This document shows positions 1 to 9,900 of a stretch of DNA of 64,000 nt, piece after piece (positions within the stretch are counted from its first letter, which is position 1; each line of letters starts with the position of its first letter). A model generated the notes under the pieces. That model saw only the letters and a list, made by a program, of their open reading frames with translations. It searched no databases and was not told the origin of the DNA. The DNA is from JANXLO01 sp038231295. GTDB taxonomy: Bacteria > Armatimonadota > Chthonomonadetes > Chthonomonadales > Chthonomonadaceae. The DNA is taken from the NCBI GenBank assembly GCA_038231295.1, contig JBBRLP010000009.1, positions 1-64,000 of the forward strand, in the 5' to 3' direction. Position numbers and translations under genes: made by a program.

Positions 1-330
1 GACGACGCCCCCTTCTCCCCGGTTTAAGTAGGGGACAATCGGTCGGTGAGCAAGTCCTTTCGGAGGGAGGAGTCTGTCTCCTCCCCCTGAGCGCAAGCCT
101 GCTCGAAAACGGGCAAAATACTATTCGTCGGAGCATCTATTAGCGTTACCAAAGCAGTCCATTCTTCTCGTGCGAACTGCGGACATGAAGCATTTCGAGG
201 GAATATGGGGGATCGTTTCGGTCAGAGCAGCAGAGATGGAAGAGTCGTCCACATAAAAAGCAGCAGGAGAACAGTCGGGCCGCAACGAGAAGCTGCGGCC
301 CGACGGCGTTCCTGACTATTTGAGTGAGTG
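1..330. other. Intergenic region at window edge, no gene seen
   Basis: No open reading frame with a credible start or family signature was found here. The last 80 bases hold the hairpin listed separately as a possible terminator of the flotillin gene. The rest is mixed sequence with short inverted GGAG/CTCC motifs. The left edge is cut by the window, so a regulatory region for a gene further left cannot be excluded. Confidence 0.5.
254..304 (-). terminator. Probable terminator of the flotillin gene
   Basis: An 11-bp perfect stem (GTCGGGCCGCA, 274-284, paired with 294-304) with a 9-base loop lies just after the flotillin stop on the minus strand. A run of five U follows, but about 14 bases past the stem. 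It is therefore an imperfect intrinsic terminator or an RNA-stabilising hairpin. Confidence 0.5.
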
Positions 331-2406
331 TCAGGGTTTGGTGGTAGGGAGGGTGTCGTTGGCAGGTTGGGGAGCTGCCACGACCACCGGGACGGCTTCG
401 ACGACCGCCGCTTTCGGAGGCGCGGGCGTGGAAGCTTTCAGGGCTTCCATGAGCGCGGTCTGAAAGGCGGGATTCTCCGCGAGTTTTGCCGCCACCTGCT
501 CGGCCAACTCCGGCGAGACACTGCCCGGACTGCCGCCCGTCACCTTCGCAATCGCGGGCTGGAGCAGGCCGCCGATCTGACCGAGCAGACCGCTGACCGC
601 ATCTCCGCCGCCCATGCCGTTGGCCCCGTTGCGATGCCCGTTGCCGTTGCTGGTATGGGTAGAGGTTGTGTCCGTCAGGAAGCCTTCGAGCATCGAACGC
701 ACCCCGAAGCCCTTCGCCATGTTGTCCATCATCGTCGTCGCGGTCTCCGGCGTTCCGTAGAGCGTCATGTGGCCGTTAGCGAGGAAGTTGGCGAGCGCAC
801 GGGCGAACTCCACCTGCACGTCGCGTCCGGCCTGAATGGTCAGTTTCTGGACTTCGAGTTGGATACCGGCCTCGGCGAACTCCTGACGGTTCTCCAGTTG
901 CTGCCGCTCGACCTGCACCTTCGCCTGATCCACGTTGACCTGCTCGCGGGCCACCTCCACCGCAACCATCTGCTGGGCCTTGTCGCCCCGCGCCACCATC
1001 TCTTTCGCCTGCGCTTCCGCCTCCGCGATCTGGCGCTTCGCCTCGCCCTGCTTGGTCGCCGACTCCTTGTCCGCATCCGCCTGCTTCACACGGGAGTAGG
1101 CGTCTACATCGGCAAGCGACTGCTGCCGGAGCTTGTTCTGCTCGATCTCCTGCCGCGCCGCGATCAGTTTCTTGCTGGCCTCGCGGTCGGCTTCCGCAAG
1201 TTGCGTCACCGTCTGCACCGACTGGCTCGCCTTTTCGCGGTCGGCCTGCGCCAGGAAAGACGACTCTTCTGCCTTGGCGCGTGATGCCTCCTGATCGGCC
1301 ACCGCGATCTGCTTCTGCCGCTCCGCTACCGAGACGCTCTTGTCGCGCTCGACGGTCGCCATCTGAATCGCCTGCTCCTTCACCACCTGCGCAGTCTGCA
1401 CCGCCTGCTCCTGCTGCGCCCGCGCCACCTCAATAGACTGCTGCCGGGCGATCTCCTGCCCCTGAAGCTGTTTGTCCTTCTCGATCTTCGCCAGCTCTAC
1501 CTGCCGCTGCTGCGTGATGATCGCCTCCTGCGACTCCCGCTCTTTGTCAGCGCGGATTTTGGCGATTTCGGTGGCCTGCTGCGCCTCCGTCTCGGCCTGC
1601 CGTTGCTCCAGCGCCAAAATCTCCTGCCGCGTCTCGACATCCTTGAGGCGTCGGGCGCGTTCCGCCTCCCGCTCCAGGTGGTTGCGCTCGACCGCTGCCT
1701 GCGCCGTGATCTCCGTGATCTTGCGCTTGCCCTGCGCGTCGAAGACGTTGTTATCCGAGAGTTCTGCCGGGTCCGTCTGGTCCAGTTCCGAAATCGTCAC
1801 CGATTCCAGCAGCAGACCGTTCGCCTCCAGGTCCGATTTGACGTGTTCCTTGACCCGCTCCGCGAACTCGTCGCGCTTGGTATGTATCTCGAACAGGTCC
1901 ATCTGCGAGGCGATAGCCCGCAGTGCGGAGACCAGTTTCTCGCTGACCAGCGCCTCCACCGCCTCCGCATTGACAGAACTATCGCCGAGCGACCGCGCCG
2001 CATTCAGGATATGCTCCTTATCGGCCTGCACCCGGATATAGAACTGCGCCAGCACGTTCGCCCGCAGGTTGTCCCGGGTAATCAGAGCGTTCTGCCCACG
2101 CGGGTTGACCCCCAGCTTCATCGTCTTGAGGTTGATCTCTAACACCCGGTGAAAGAACGGCAGCACCAGCGCTCCGCCGTCCAGCACGACATGACTACCG
2201 CCCATTCCGGTGCGGACGTAAGCCTGATCTGCGCTCGTGCGGCGGTAAAAGCCCATAAACGAGATCATCGCTCCCGCCAGCGTCACCACGACGCCCGCAA
2301 TGGTGAGCGCGATGTCGGAGCCGGTGGACAGATGCATTCCGAACAGACTGCCCAGCGTTCCGACAAAAATCAGCACAAGCCCCAGAACAAGTACAATGAA
2401 TCCCAT
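331..2406 (-). CDS. YqiK/flotillin-like SPFH membrane scaffold protein
   Basis: A 691-residue flotillin of the YqiK/FloT type. Two hydrophobic segments (about residues 3-24 and 30-53) anchor the N-terminus. An SPFH/band-7 region follows (about 55-230), with the typical YRRTSADQAYVRTG opening and an LSDNNVFDAQGKRKITEI transition. Residues 230-555 are a long E/A/Q/K-rich coiled coil. The tail is Gly/Asn-rich (about 585-615) and then Pro/Ala-rich, as in flotillins that oligomerise in membrane microdomains. The start has an AAGGAG site about 9 bases upstream. The NfeD/YqiJ-like gene lies 45 bp upstream on the same strand, the usual pairing for this family and probably one operon. Members of the family organise lipid domains and affect membrane fluidity; no client protein can be deduced here. 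Confidence 0.93.
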   Translation of the reverse strand: MGFIVLVLGLVLIFVGTLGSLFGMHLSTGSDIALTIAGVVVTLAGAMISFMGFYRRTSADQAYVRTGMGGSHVVLDGGALVLPFFHRVLEINLKTMKLGVNPRGQNALITRDNLRANVLAQFYIRVQADKEHILNAARSLGDSSVNAEAVEALVSEKLVSALRAIASQMDLFEIHTKRDEFAERVKEHVKSDLEANGLLLESVTISELDQTDPAELSDNNVFDAQGKRKITEITAQAAVERNHLEREAERARRLKDVETRQEILALEQRQAETEAQQATEIAKIRADKERESQEAIITQQRQVELAKIEKDKQLQGQEIARQQSIEVARAQQEQAVQTAQVVKEQAIQMATVERDKSVSVAERQKQIAVADQEASRAKAEESSFLAQADREKASQSVQTVTQLAEADREASKKLIAARQEIEQNKLRQQSLADVDAYSRVKQADADKESATKQGEAKRQIAEAEAQAKEMVARGDKAQQMVAVEVAREQVNVDQAKVQVERQQLENRQEFAEAGIQLEVQKLTIQAGRDVQVEFARALANFLANGHMTLYGTPETATTMMDNMAKGFGVRSMLEGFLTDTTSTHTSNGNGHRNGANGMGGGDAVSGLLGQIGGLLQPAIAKVTGGSPGSVSPELAEQVAAKLAENPAFQTALMEALKASTPAPPKAAVVEAVPVVVAAPQPANDTLPTTKP

Positions 2407-2451
2407 GATACAAACTCCTTCCTTCTCGTCGAAGACAGTTCCGTCGTCTTC

Positions 2452-3186
2452 TCAGTGCATCTCTTCTACCAGCAGATGTCCCTGCGTGTCCATATCCAGC
2501 ACCATCGCGGAGCGGCCTTTCGCGATCTCACTCTGCCCCGGTGCGAGGCGGCACATTTCGTCGTGCAGGGTGCCGAATGTGTCGTAGATGTGCAGACGGC
2601 CCGCTGTCTGCGAAACCGGGTACACGACCGTTCCCGTCAGGCCAATCAGTTCGTTGCGGGAGACGATAAGCGTCTCCTCCTGCGGCATGAAGCGCCCAAT
2701 CAGGCTCGCCGCCACCCGCGCCCCTACCAGCCCGCCAACCAGCGCGATACTCACCAGCATCCACAGTTGTCGGGACGACGGTTCAGCCCCGTGCGCCATG
2801 ATCTGATGCGCGAGCAGACCGCACCCGCCCCAGATGAGCAGAAACGCCTCCGCGATCAGGATCAATGGAGCGCGGTTCGCACCCGTCAGGTTCAGTACCA
2901 GATGATTCGTGACCGTGACGTTCGGGCGTTCCGTCGCATTCGTCCCATTCCGGCTATTTGCGCTGCCCGCAGTTCCGGTTCGCGCCGCCGCCGGTGCAGG
3001 GCGAGCGGCCTGCCCGCCATGTGCGGCGTGCGTTCCTCCATGTACCGGCGTGTGGGCGTGGTGGCCTCCATGCCCTCCGTGATGCCCCAGTCGCAGCGAC
3101 GAGAGCAGCAGCAGCAGCGCCGCCACTCCCATCGGCAGCAGGAAGATAAGATAGTGCCACTGCAATAGTTCCGCCGCATTCGTCAT
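2452..3186 (-). CDS. YqiJ/NfeD-like membrane protein, flotillin partner
   Basis: A 244-residue membrane protein. There is an N-terminal transmembrane segment (about 8-31), then a strongly His-rich stretch (about 34-58, repeated GHHGGHGG-type residues), and two more transmembrane segments (about 105-130 and 140-166). The C-terminal soluble domain (about 172-244) has a beta pattern beginning LIGLTGTVVYP, typical of the OB fold of NfeD/YqiJ proteins. These proteins are almost always encoded beside a flotillin, as here, and are thought to act with it in membrane domains. The His-rich loop between the first two membrane segments is unusual and could bind a metal; that is inference. The RBS (AAGGGGA) is about 8 bases upstream. 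Confidence 0.8.
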   Translation of the reverse strand: MTNAAELLQWHYLIFLLPMGVAALLLLLSSLRLGHHGGHGGHHAHTPVHGGTHAAHGGQAARPAPAAARTGTAGSANSRNGTNATERPNVTVTNHLVLNLTGANRAPLILIAEAFLLIWGGCGLLAHQIMAHGAEPSSRQLWMLVSIALVGGLVGARVAASLIGRFMPQEETLIVSRNELIGLTGTVVYPVSQTAGRLHIYDTFGTLHDEMCRLAPGQSEIAKGRSAMVLDMDTQGHLLVEEMH

Positions 3187-3351
3187 CTCGTAATTTCCCC
3201 TTCGCCTACAGGAGACGTACCGCCCTCCCCTGCGCTACCACCCCGCCCGTCCCATTCGATAAGAAATTTCTCCGTTTCAAAACGGCCGGCAATCGCCAAT
3301 TCACCGTTCCCCCGCCGAACACCTTTTTGACGTGAAAATCACCGCCCAAAG

Positions 3352-3391
3352 AAAAACCGTCTGGCCTGCAATCTCTTGCCGGTCAGGCGGT
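3352..3391 (-). terminator. Intrinsic terminator of rtcB
   Basis: On the minus strand, about 30 bases after the rtcB stop, an imperfect stem of about 14 bp (ACCGCCTGACCGGC paired with GCAGGCCAGACGGT, three mismatches) is followed directly by UUUUU. This is a normal rho-independent layout. Confidence 0.65.
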
Positions 3392-3422
3392 CTCACTCTT
3401 CCTTCCCAACGCTATCGTGCCG

Positions 3423-4775
3423 TCAGTCCACGCCTTTGAGGGAGGCGATGGGCGTCAGGGTATAGGCGATGCGGGCAAGCCCGGCATCCACCACCGCCCC
3501 AACAACCTCCTTCGCGGGCTTGTAGCAGTTCGGCGATTCGTCAATCGGGACGTTGCCGCCCGCGTTGACCATCACGTTGAGCCGCTTCATCTGCTCGTTG
3601 ACCTCCTTCTGGCTGTACTGCCTTTTCGCGGCCGACCGCGACAGACGACGCCCGCAGCCGTGGTTCACCGAGTAGAGGCTCTTCTCCGCGCCCGGCTCTG
3701 CATAGAGGATGTAGCTGGTATCCCCCATGCTGCCCGGAATCAGGATCGGGTGGCCCGACTTCTCCCACTTGGTGCCCTTCAGCATCGGGTGGCCTGCGGG
3801 GAAGGCCCGGGTCGCGCCCTTGCGGTGAATCCAGGACTTGCCGCCCAGCGTCGGGACTTCCTCCTCCTGAGCCAGGTTGTGGCTGATCTCGTAGACGAAC
3901 TCCGGCTCTTCGCCGAAGACCTTCTCGAACACCTCCCCGACGCTCTTCCAGATAAGCAGACGGTTGGCAATCGCGAAGTTGCCTCCTGCCGCCACCGCGT
4001 TGCGATAGCCGCTATAGAGCGGCGTTCCCGGCTCGAAGTAGACGGCCTCCGCCCCGCCCCGCACATCCACACCCTGCTTCTTGAGATACTCCTTGCCGTT
4101 CTCGATGAAGTGGGTCGCCAGCCCATGCCCGAAGCCACGGGAGCCGGTATGCACCATCACCCACAGATGATCGTCCTGATCGAACTGTAACTCGATGAAG
4201 TGGTTGCCGCCTCCCAGACTGCCAAGCTGCCCAATGCCGCGCTCCAGCGGACGCTTCGGAATATCCCAGGTATCGTCCACCGGAATGAAGTCGCGCTCGG
4301 AGTTTTCGCGGGGAATGCCGAGTGCGCTCGCCCCGTGCCGCACGATCTCCTCGAAACGCTTGTGGTTCACCGGGTGCTTGCCGCCATGCCCCGCCCCCAT
4401 CCCGATCTGCTCCATGACGCGCTCGGAGAACCGCTGACGCAGGGTCTCGCTGAACCCCTTGCCCTTGCTCACCGTAGACTTGAACGCCATCATCCCACAG
4501 CCTATATCGAACCCGACCGGCGCCTGACAGAGTGTCCCGTTGGTCGCCATCACACAGCCCACCGGCACGACATAGCCGGTATGCACATCGGGTGTAATCA
4601 CCACCTCCTGCACCCCCGGAAACTCCGTTGCGGCCACAATCTGTCGGAATATCTCCTCTTCGCTCTCCTGGAACAGTTTCTCAGACAGGAACAACCGCAC
4701 CGGCACCTTGACTCCCTTGTTGAGTTCGTAGTACTGTCCCTCCGCGTTCCACTCACACTGCCATTTCAGACTCAT
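3423..4775 (-). CDS. rtcB: RtcB-type tRNA-splicing/RNA-repair ligase
   Basis: A 450-residue RtcB, which joins RNA 2',3'-cyclic phosphate (or 3'-phosphate) ends to 5'-OH ends using Mn2+ and GTP. Metal-site motifs are visible: PDVHTG (residues 62-67) and GFDIGCGM with D90 and C93. Further on come GGNHFIEL, VHTGSRGFGH, HNLAQEE and GSMGDTSY. The histidine guanylated during catalysis is expected at H372 in NHGCGRRLSR; most relatives read HGAGR, so the Cys in HGCGR is a small deviation. Length is normal for the bacterial family. A GGGAGG site precedes the ATG by 4 bases. No archease or rtcA is adjacent. The gene has its own terminator and is separated from the neighbouring genes by 236 and 269 bp, so it is probably monocistronic. 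Its role (RNA repair after stress or tRNA damage) is taken from the family. Confidence 0.95.
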   Translation of the reverse strand: MSLKWQCEWNAEGQYYELNKGVKVPVRLFLSEKLFQESEEEIFRQIVAATEFPGVQEVVITPDVHTGYVVPVGCVMATNGTLCQAPVGFDIGCGMMAFKSTVSKGKGFSETLRQRFSERVMEQIGMGAGHGGKHPVNHKRFEEIVRHGASALGIPRENSERDFIPVDDTWDIPKRPLERGIGQLGSLGGGNHFIELQFDQDDHLWVMVHTGSRGFGHGLATHFIENGKEYLKKQGVDVRGGAEAVYFEPGTPLYSGYRNAVAAGGNFAIANRLLIWKSVGEVFEKVFGEEPEFVYEISHNLAQEEEVPTLGGKSWIHRKGATRAFPAGHPMLKGTKWEKSGHPILIPGSMGDTSYILYAEPGAEKSLYSVNHGCGRRLSRSAAKRQYSQKEVNEQMKRLNVMVNAGGNVPIDESPNCYKPAKEVVGAVVDAGLARIAYTLTPIASLKGVD

Positions 4776-4952
4776 CTTTCCTCCCGGTCACACCGGAGCC
4801 AATCACTGCCCCTGCTCTCTTCTCGTACACTAACGGCCTGCTGCTAAACACCAACTTTCTCCGCCGTCCGGCAGGCTTCCTCGCCCGCCTCCCTTCCTGT
4901 TGACAGCCTTTCTCACGCCAGAGTTGCACCCCTTGCCTCCTAACCTCCAAAT

Positions 4953-5001
4953 ACGAAAAGGGCGCGTATCCGTCCCAGAAGTGAACAGATACGCGCCCTT
5001 G
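4953..5001 (-). terminator. Intrinsic terminator of the TPR/pseudo-caspase gene
   Basis: A perfect 13-bp stem (AAGGGCGCGTATC, 4959-4971, paired with 4989-5001) with a 17-base loop lies 43 bases after the stop. On the minus strand the stem ends in UU and continues UUCG. It separates the surface locus from rtcB. Confidence 0.75.
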
Positions 5002-5044
5002 ATGTTGCCGCTTCCACCATGCGAAGCGAGGAAGAGAAACCAGA

Positions 5045-6724
5045 CTACAGTTTCGTCACCTCTCCGCTGACCCGGGCGAGAGCCTTCTTGCCCTCATCCT
5101 CCAGGCCGAAGACATTACTCTGAACGCCCTTTTTGATCTCCTCTAGTGCCGACATCGCCTCTGCTTTATTGCCCTGCTTCAAGCAGCACTCCACCAGAGC
5201 GACACGAGCAAAGAAGTAACTGGGGTTTCCATCTATAGCTTCACGGAAGTTCTTTTCCGCTTCGGCATACTGCCCCGCATTAAACTTATCGTTGCCCTCG
5301 TTGAAGTAGTCTTCAGCCGACATCCCAGCACCTGGGTCTGCCCGCTCCGCTAGGCCAAAACCTCTGCGGATTAGCTGGCGCATAGTGATGGCGAGATCGT
5401 GCGGAGACATCCCGAACATTTGAGCGGTATGGGTATCTACCGTAACCACCTGTCCCTTGGGTGTCATCAGAACAAACTCTTTCTTTCTGGCTTCTATGCG
5501 AATTGTTTCCAGATCGGCCAGATTCTGCTGCTTCAGAGCCTTACTGATGAGAGTTGCACGTTCGAGCGGATTGTAGGGTGTGCGGGGTATGCCGAACATA
5601 CGCACCAGTATCTTACCCCCGATTTTGACCACGCCAATCGTTTCCGATACCCCAGGCATCGTCCCTATTTCCCCGGTTATTTTGACACCCGATTTCATTC
5701 CAGTCAGCGGAGAAGCCGGAACGGGCAGCAACTGCGCCAATGTACTCGATGTAGACGTAGCAGCGACCATCGTATCCTGGAAAAGTTGGCTATCCTTGCC
5801 TATCCCATTCACTTTATTTGTGAGAGTGACCCCATACTCGGCCAGCGGTCGTTCGTTCGACTCCAACCCTATCAAGGCATAGCGCAGGAAACTTTTCCTG
5901 GCGGTCTTGTCTCCCGTACCCGTTTCGTTATTGGCGATGACGACCGACTGCGCGGTGATTCCGGAGCCGCTATCGTTGAGAATACCGAGAAGGCCGCTGT
6001 AGTTCGGAACACGATCCTGATCTTCGTGGCTAAGATGTCCCCCAAGCAACAGGACTCTATTCGCGGCTTTGCAGCCAGCGAGCTGGAAATCCGTATCGGT
6101 CAGTTCACTGTCATCACCGGTCAGAACCTTGACTTTGGCTTTGTCATCTCCCTGACCGGAACCTGCCCGTACATAGGCGGAGACAACTACCGCGACGAAC
6201 TGGTTGCTCTGAGCCATCTTGCTGATGGCATTACGCGCTGTCTTGAAATTCAGCGCCGTAGGTTCACCGTGCAAGGGAACGGTAGCGTCTTTGGTATAAA
6301 ACCGGCTCTTGAACAGCCCCAGATCGCTCGTTCGTGGCTGATTCTCCAGCAGCTTTTCTGTGTACTCGGTATAGGGAGTCGGCTCGTAATTTTTCGCGCC
6401 ACCCTCAAATCCAGCAGGCAGGCTTTTCGTTCTTTCAAAGTTTTCGACATCCGCGCCTCTTGCGAGTAACACGATATGATCTGCGGGAACTTTGAGATTT
6501 CCAGTGAACTGCCTGAACGCACGGATAGCATCCCATTGGATGGTGCGGTCATTGGCCGCTCGAGTGGTATCCGGGGCATTCGCACCAAGAATAATCACCC
6601 ATCCGGGAGACTTATCATTGGCCGGAGTCGCACGGGGTGGATTCGGTTGCTGCGCCAGAATGCCACTCGCACTAAGAGTGGTCAGAGCGCACACGATTGA
6701 GAGTATTAAGGGACTGCGTCGCAT
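5045..6724 (-). CDS. Exported TPR protein with a degenerate caspase-like N-terminal domain
   Basis: A 559-residue protein with a signal peptide (about 1-24, ending SGILAQQ). Residues about 40-300 show the beta-alpha order of a caspase/C14 fold: a first strand GWVIILGAN, a helix, then ADHIVLLARG. A strand FVAVVVSAYVRAGSG stands where caspases have the His-Gly motif, and a strand RVLLLGGHLSHE where they have D-x-C. Both catalytic residues therefore seem absent. Residues about 470-535 form two TPR-like helical pairs (YFNEGNDKFNAGQYAEAEKN and following). The gene lies directly downstream of the large caspase-like gene but has its own promoter with a CRP-like site, and its own terminator. The RBS (GGAGGAAG) is well placed. 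The pseudo-enzyme idea is inference from pattern alone; the TPR call is firmer. It may act as a scaffold or regulator of the neighbouring protease. Confidence 0.7.
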   Translation of the reverse strand: MRRSPLILSIVCALTTLSASGILAQQPNPPRATPANDKSPGWVIILGANAPDTTRAANDRTIQWDAIRAFRQFTGNLKVPADHIVLLARGADVENFERTKSLPAGFEGGAKNYEPTPYTEYTEKLLENQPRTSDLGLFKSRFYTKDATVPLHGEPTALNFKTARNAISKMAQSNQFVAVVVSAYVRAGSGQGDDKAKVKVLTGDDSELTDTDFQLAGCKAANRVLLLGGHLSHEDQDRVPNYSGLLGILNDSGSGITAQSVVIANNETGTGDKTARKSFLRYALIGLESNERPLAEYGVTLTNKVNGIGKDSQLFQDTMVAATSTSSTLAQLLPVPASPLTGMKSGVKITGEIGTMPGVSETIGVVKIGGKILVRMFGIPRTPYNPLERATLISKALKQQNLADLETIRIEARKKEFVLMTPKGQVVTVDTHTAQMFGMSPHDLAITMRQLIRRGFGLAERADPGAGMSAEDYFNEGNDKFNAGQYAEAEKNFREAIDGNPSYFFARVALVECCLKQGNKAEAMSALEEIKKGVQSNVFGLEDEGKKALARVSGEVTKL

Positions 6725-6847
6725 CAGCTTCCTCCATCTTTATCACCAGAGTGAACAGGCTTCCTGCCTGCTCTGTTCTTGAGTAGTCAGACTAAATCGT
6801 CTACAGGATTGAAGTTCAGTAAGAACTTGTCCTATTAGGTTGTATTT

Positions 6848-6892
6848 AGTTTACATCCTAAGTAGCGCACTGTCAAGTGATCTTTTTCACAC
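6848..6892 (-). promoter_or_regulatory. Promoter with CRP/FNR-like operator for the TPR/pseudo-caspase gene
   Basis: On the minus strand TTGACA (6871-6876) and TAAACT (6848-6853) are spaced by 17 bases. Overlapping the -35 is TGTGA-N6-TCACT, which resembles the CRP/FNR-family consensus TGTGA-N6-TCACA. Its centre is about 41-42 bases upstream of the expected start of transcription, the class II activator position. The 19-base string caagtgatctttttcacac (6874-6892, plus strand) recurs exactly at 58654-58672 upstream of pilB. A partner AAAAAGATCACT (6900-6911) lets the same stretch form a 12-bp stem, which might also end transcription of the upstream caspase gene. Confidence 0.65.
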
Positions 6893-6916
6893 TGCCTGAA
6901 AAAAGATCACTCGAAT

Positions 6917-9900
6917 TTAGGGAGTCGCTCTAAAAAAGACGGACGGCAAACCGTTCGCTCCCTCATGGAAAACACTCTTTTTCACCGGCAGCGACTGAAC
7001 TTCATTGGCTAAATCCAGCATGACAGGTTTCGCCCTGTCAATCAAGACCTTCATTTTCGCATCCATCAGATCATACAGGTGATCCACCGTGAGGTTTCCG
7101 CCGCCCGCCATTTCAGCCAGGCTGCTGATCAGCGCCTCGCCATAGAAAGTATGATGCAGTCCCAGTTTCGAGTCCGGACTGTAAGCATGTTGTTTTGCCT
7201 GACAGGACTTCAGTCCCACATAAGAGGCCGCGCTCGCAACGGGAGAGTTGGGTTCACTTGTATAGGCTCCATTGCGGCACATATCATAAAACGCGACGAT
7301 CTTCACGTTCGGGAATTCCAGTGCCACTCGGTTCGCCAAGGACTCTGCGATCAGGTTCTCCTTGTTGGACGCCATAAGCAGATAGTCGGCGGGCGCTCCT
7401 TTGCTTGGATCCTGTATCTCTCCATGTCCTGCCAGATATATGATGATATGCTTGGGGTTCTTGGTCCGAACATCTGCCATGAAATTATTGAACGCCTCTT
7501 CCAGACGATCCCGATCTATCAGATTGACTGTCTTAGCCGAATCCAGATGGAGGTTGTCGCTGGCTTCCACTCCACTGGACTTTCCGTACAGGGTGTAGAT
7601 ATTCCCTGCGGCATAATGGTATTTTTCGATCAGTGTCGTGGCAAGATCACGGCCTGTCTGAACGCCATAGGGAAGACTTTGAATTCCAGAGTTGGGGCCG
7701 TATTCATCTATGGCAGCGATGAATACCATCCCACCAGGATCAACCACATCGAATCGCTTTCGCTGCGGACTGACTTTCGTCTGTCCTTCTCCCTGTATCG
7801 CGGTGACCTGGAGGACGTATTCCCCTTCAGGCAGATCGGGTAAATAATATGTCGCCTTTGTGGCTTCGACACTGACTTGCTTCGTTTTAATCGTGATCAT
7901 TCCGGTACTGCTGTTCTGCAATACCGTGTATTCCGCCTGGGCTGCGTTTTCGACTGTGCAGATGGCAAAGTGATTCTTAATATCCGCTCGCTCAAAAGAC
8001 TGCTTGTCTATGTCAAACGCGAGTGCTTCTACCTTGATCTGGAAGCCCTGTGTTCTTAGCGTAATCTTATTTGACTTCAGGAGCGCCAGGGGTTGGCCAT
8101 TTTTCGTCAGGTCGGCTTCGACCGTGACCAGGGTCTCTTTCTGGTTTGGTTGAATCTTCAACTCGAAAACATACTTATTCGCACTCTGCTTCTGGGCCGT
8201 CAATATCACGTCGTTCTGTTTGACGACAGGAGTTACGGCACTGGTGATGGTTATCGTTTGATGATTATAATCATTTTCCTGCGGGAGGACGACGCTGCCG
8301 ATAGCGCTATGCCTCACAAGTTCTGCTTTCACACTATTTTCGAATTTGCCTGTGTCATTTAGCACCTCACTATCGCTCTGCACTTTGAACACAGCCAATC
8401 GTTTGCCGATTTCCTCTGCGCTGGAAATCCGCAGGGCCAGCTCTTTCTGATCCTCATCCCCCCAGACATCTTTGCTGCTCAACAGCGCGATCTGCTGATT
8501 CGCCAGGGAAACGCTTTTCGTTGTCTCTGCCAGTACCAGTTCATGGACACTGGTGCGTACCAGTTCACCCATTTTGTTCAGCTCCGCTTCTGTCAGGGGA
8601 GCCGTCCGTGGGTTCTTCGCTATCTGACGAATTTGATTATAGGCATTGCTGAATTTCGGGTCGGCAGGCAGCTTTGGCTCAAGTTCGCCGGAGGCAAGTG
8701 TCAGGGCCTTGCCCAGATCGAAGTTTGCAGTAATGGTTTGGTTATCGCTAAGCTGAATCTGTACCAGTGTCTGCCCCGCACCGGACTGCGCCCCGATGAG
8801 AGCCATCACCTGAACCGCACCTACTTCTCCTTTGATTGGCTGGATGCTCGCGATGGAGACCGGTTGGTTCCCTACAAGTACCTTTGTGACCTTTTGCTGG
8901 GCGTCCATACCCGTTACCTTCATAGAAACCAGAGCGAGACCCAGTCCCGGTGTGATTCCTTCACGCAAGGGCTGGCCCACAGCCAGACGCACCTTGATAC
9001 CGTCAGCGAGGCTAGCCAGGTTCTTCAGTGCGCTCTCCAATTGAGCGGTTTCACCCGCTCTCTTAGCCAGTTCGGCCAGTTTCCCGGTCACCTCAGCGAG
9101 GGCGAGGATCGCGGGCTTATTGTCCGGCAACTTATTAACCTGTTGCAGATAGACCTGGTTAAACTGGCGGGCGAAGTCCGCTTTTGCTTCATATTGAATG
9201 ATGGCGACCGCTTCGCTATCGCTTGCCTCTGCAAGCGGCTGATAGAAGGCCAGAGCGGTTCCGGCGGCGTTCAGGTAGCGTTCATCGTCACGGGTGGGTT
9301 CAAAAGCGTATTGAGCCAGTTCGCGGAGTTTTTCAGGCAGAGTTTTAATCAGCCCCTCTTGTTCCTGCGCCTTGAAGGTCAGCCTTTCGCTGCCGAAACT
9401 GACACGCTGCTCCTCTTTGCCCTGTAGAATTGCTACTGTTGGTTCGTTGCGCCCATCTCTGGGAACAGGCAGCAGATACAGACGTTCTGCATACCCGTCC
9501 GCTTCCGGGGACTTGGCGCTATAGGGCTGAATGTCGTAGGGGATACCGTTTACCCGAACGCCTGTCGGGGCCGTATAGTCGCTCACGCGCAGCACGGCCA
9601 GTCGAATACGGTCGTCCTTCGTATCCAGCCAGGCCAGTGAAGACAGACGTGTATTGAAGGCTATACTGACGGGTTGGCTGGTGGTCATCTCCGTCCCGTT
9701 GCGCTGTACGGAAGCACGAACTTGTGTGGTGTTGGCCCGCAGCACAACCCGTCCGACGACCATACTTGTCGTCTGTGCATCTGCGACCATCGGCAGAGGG
9801 TTCCCTGCCGCATCAAGGACAGTCAGGAAATTCCCGTCCTGATCGGCGACGACAACCTTGTCCTTCTCGACGAGATTATCCGCTGTGAAGCTTCCTGCGG

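Noticed and set aside
328..1284. Plus-strand frame opposite the flotillin gene
   Set aside because: His/Arg/Leu-rich translation with no start signal; it mirrors the coiled-coil coding sequence of the flotillin.
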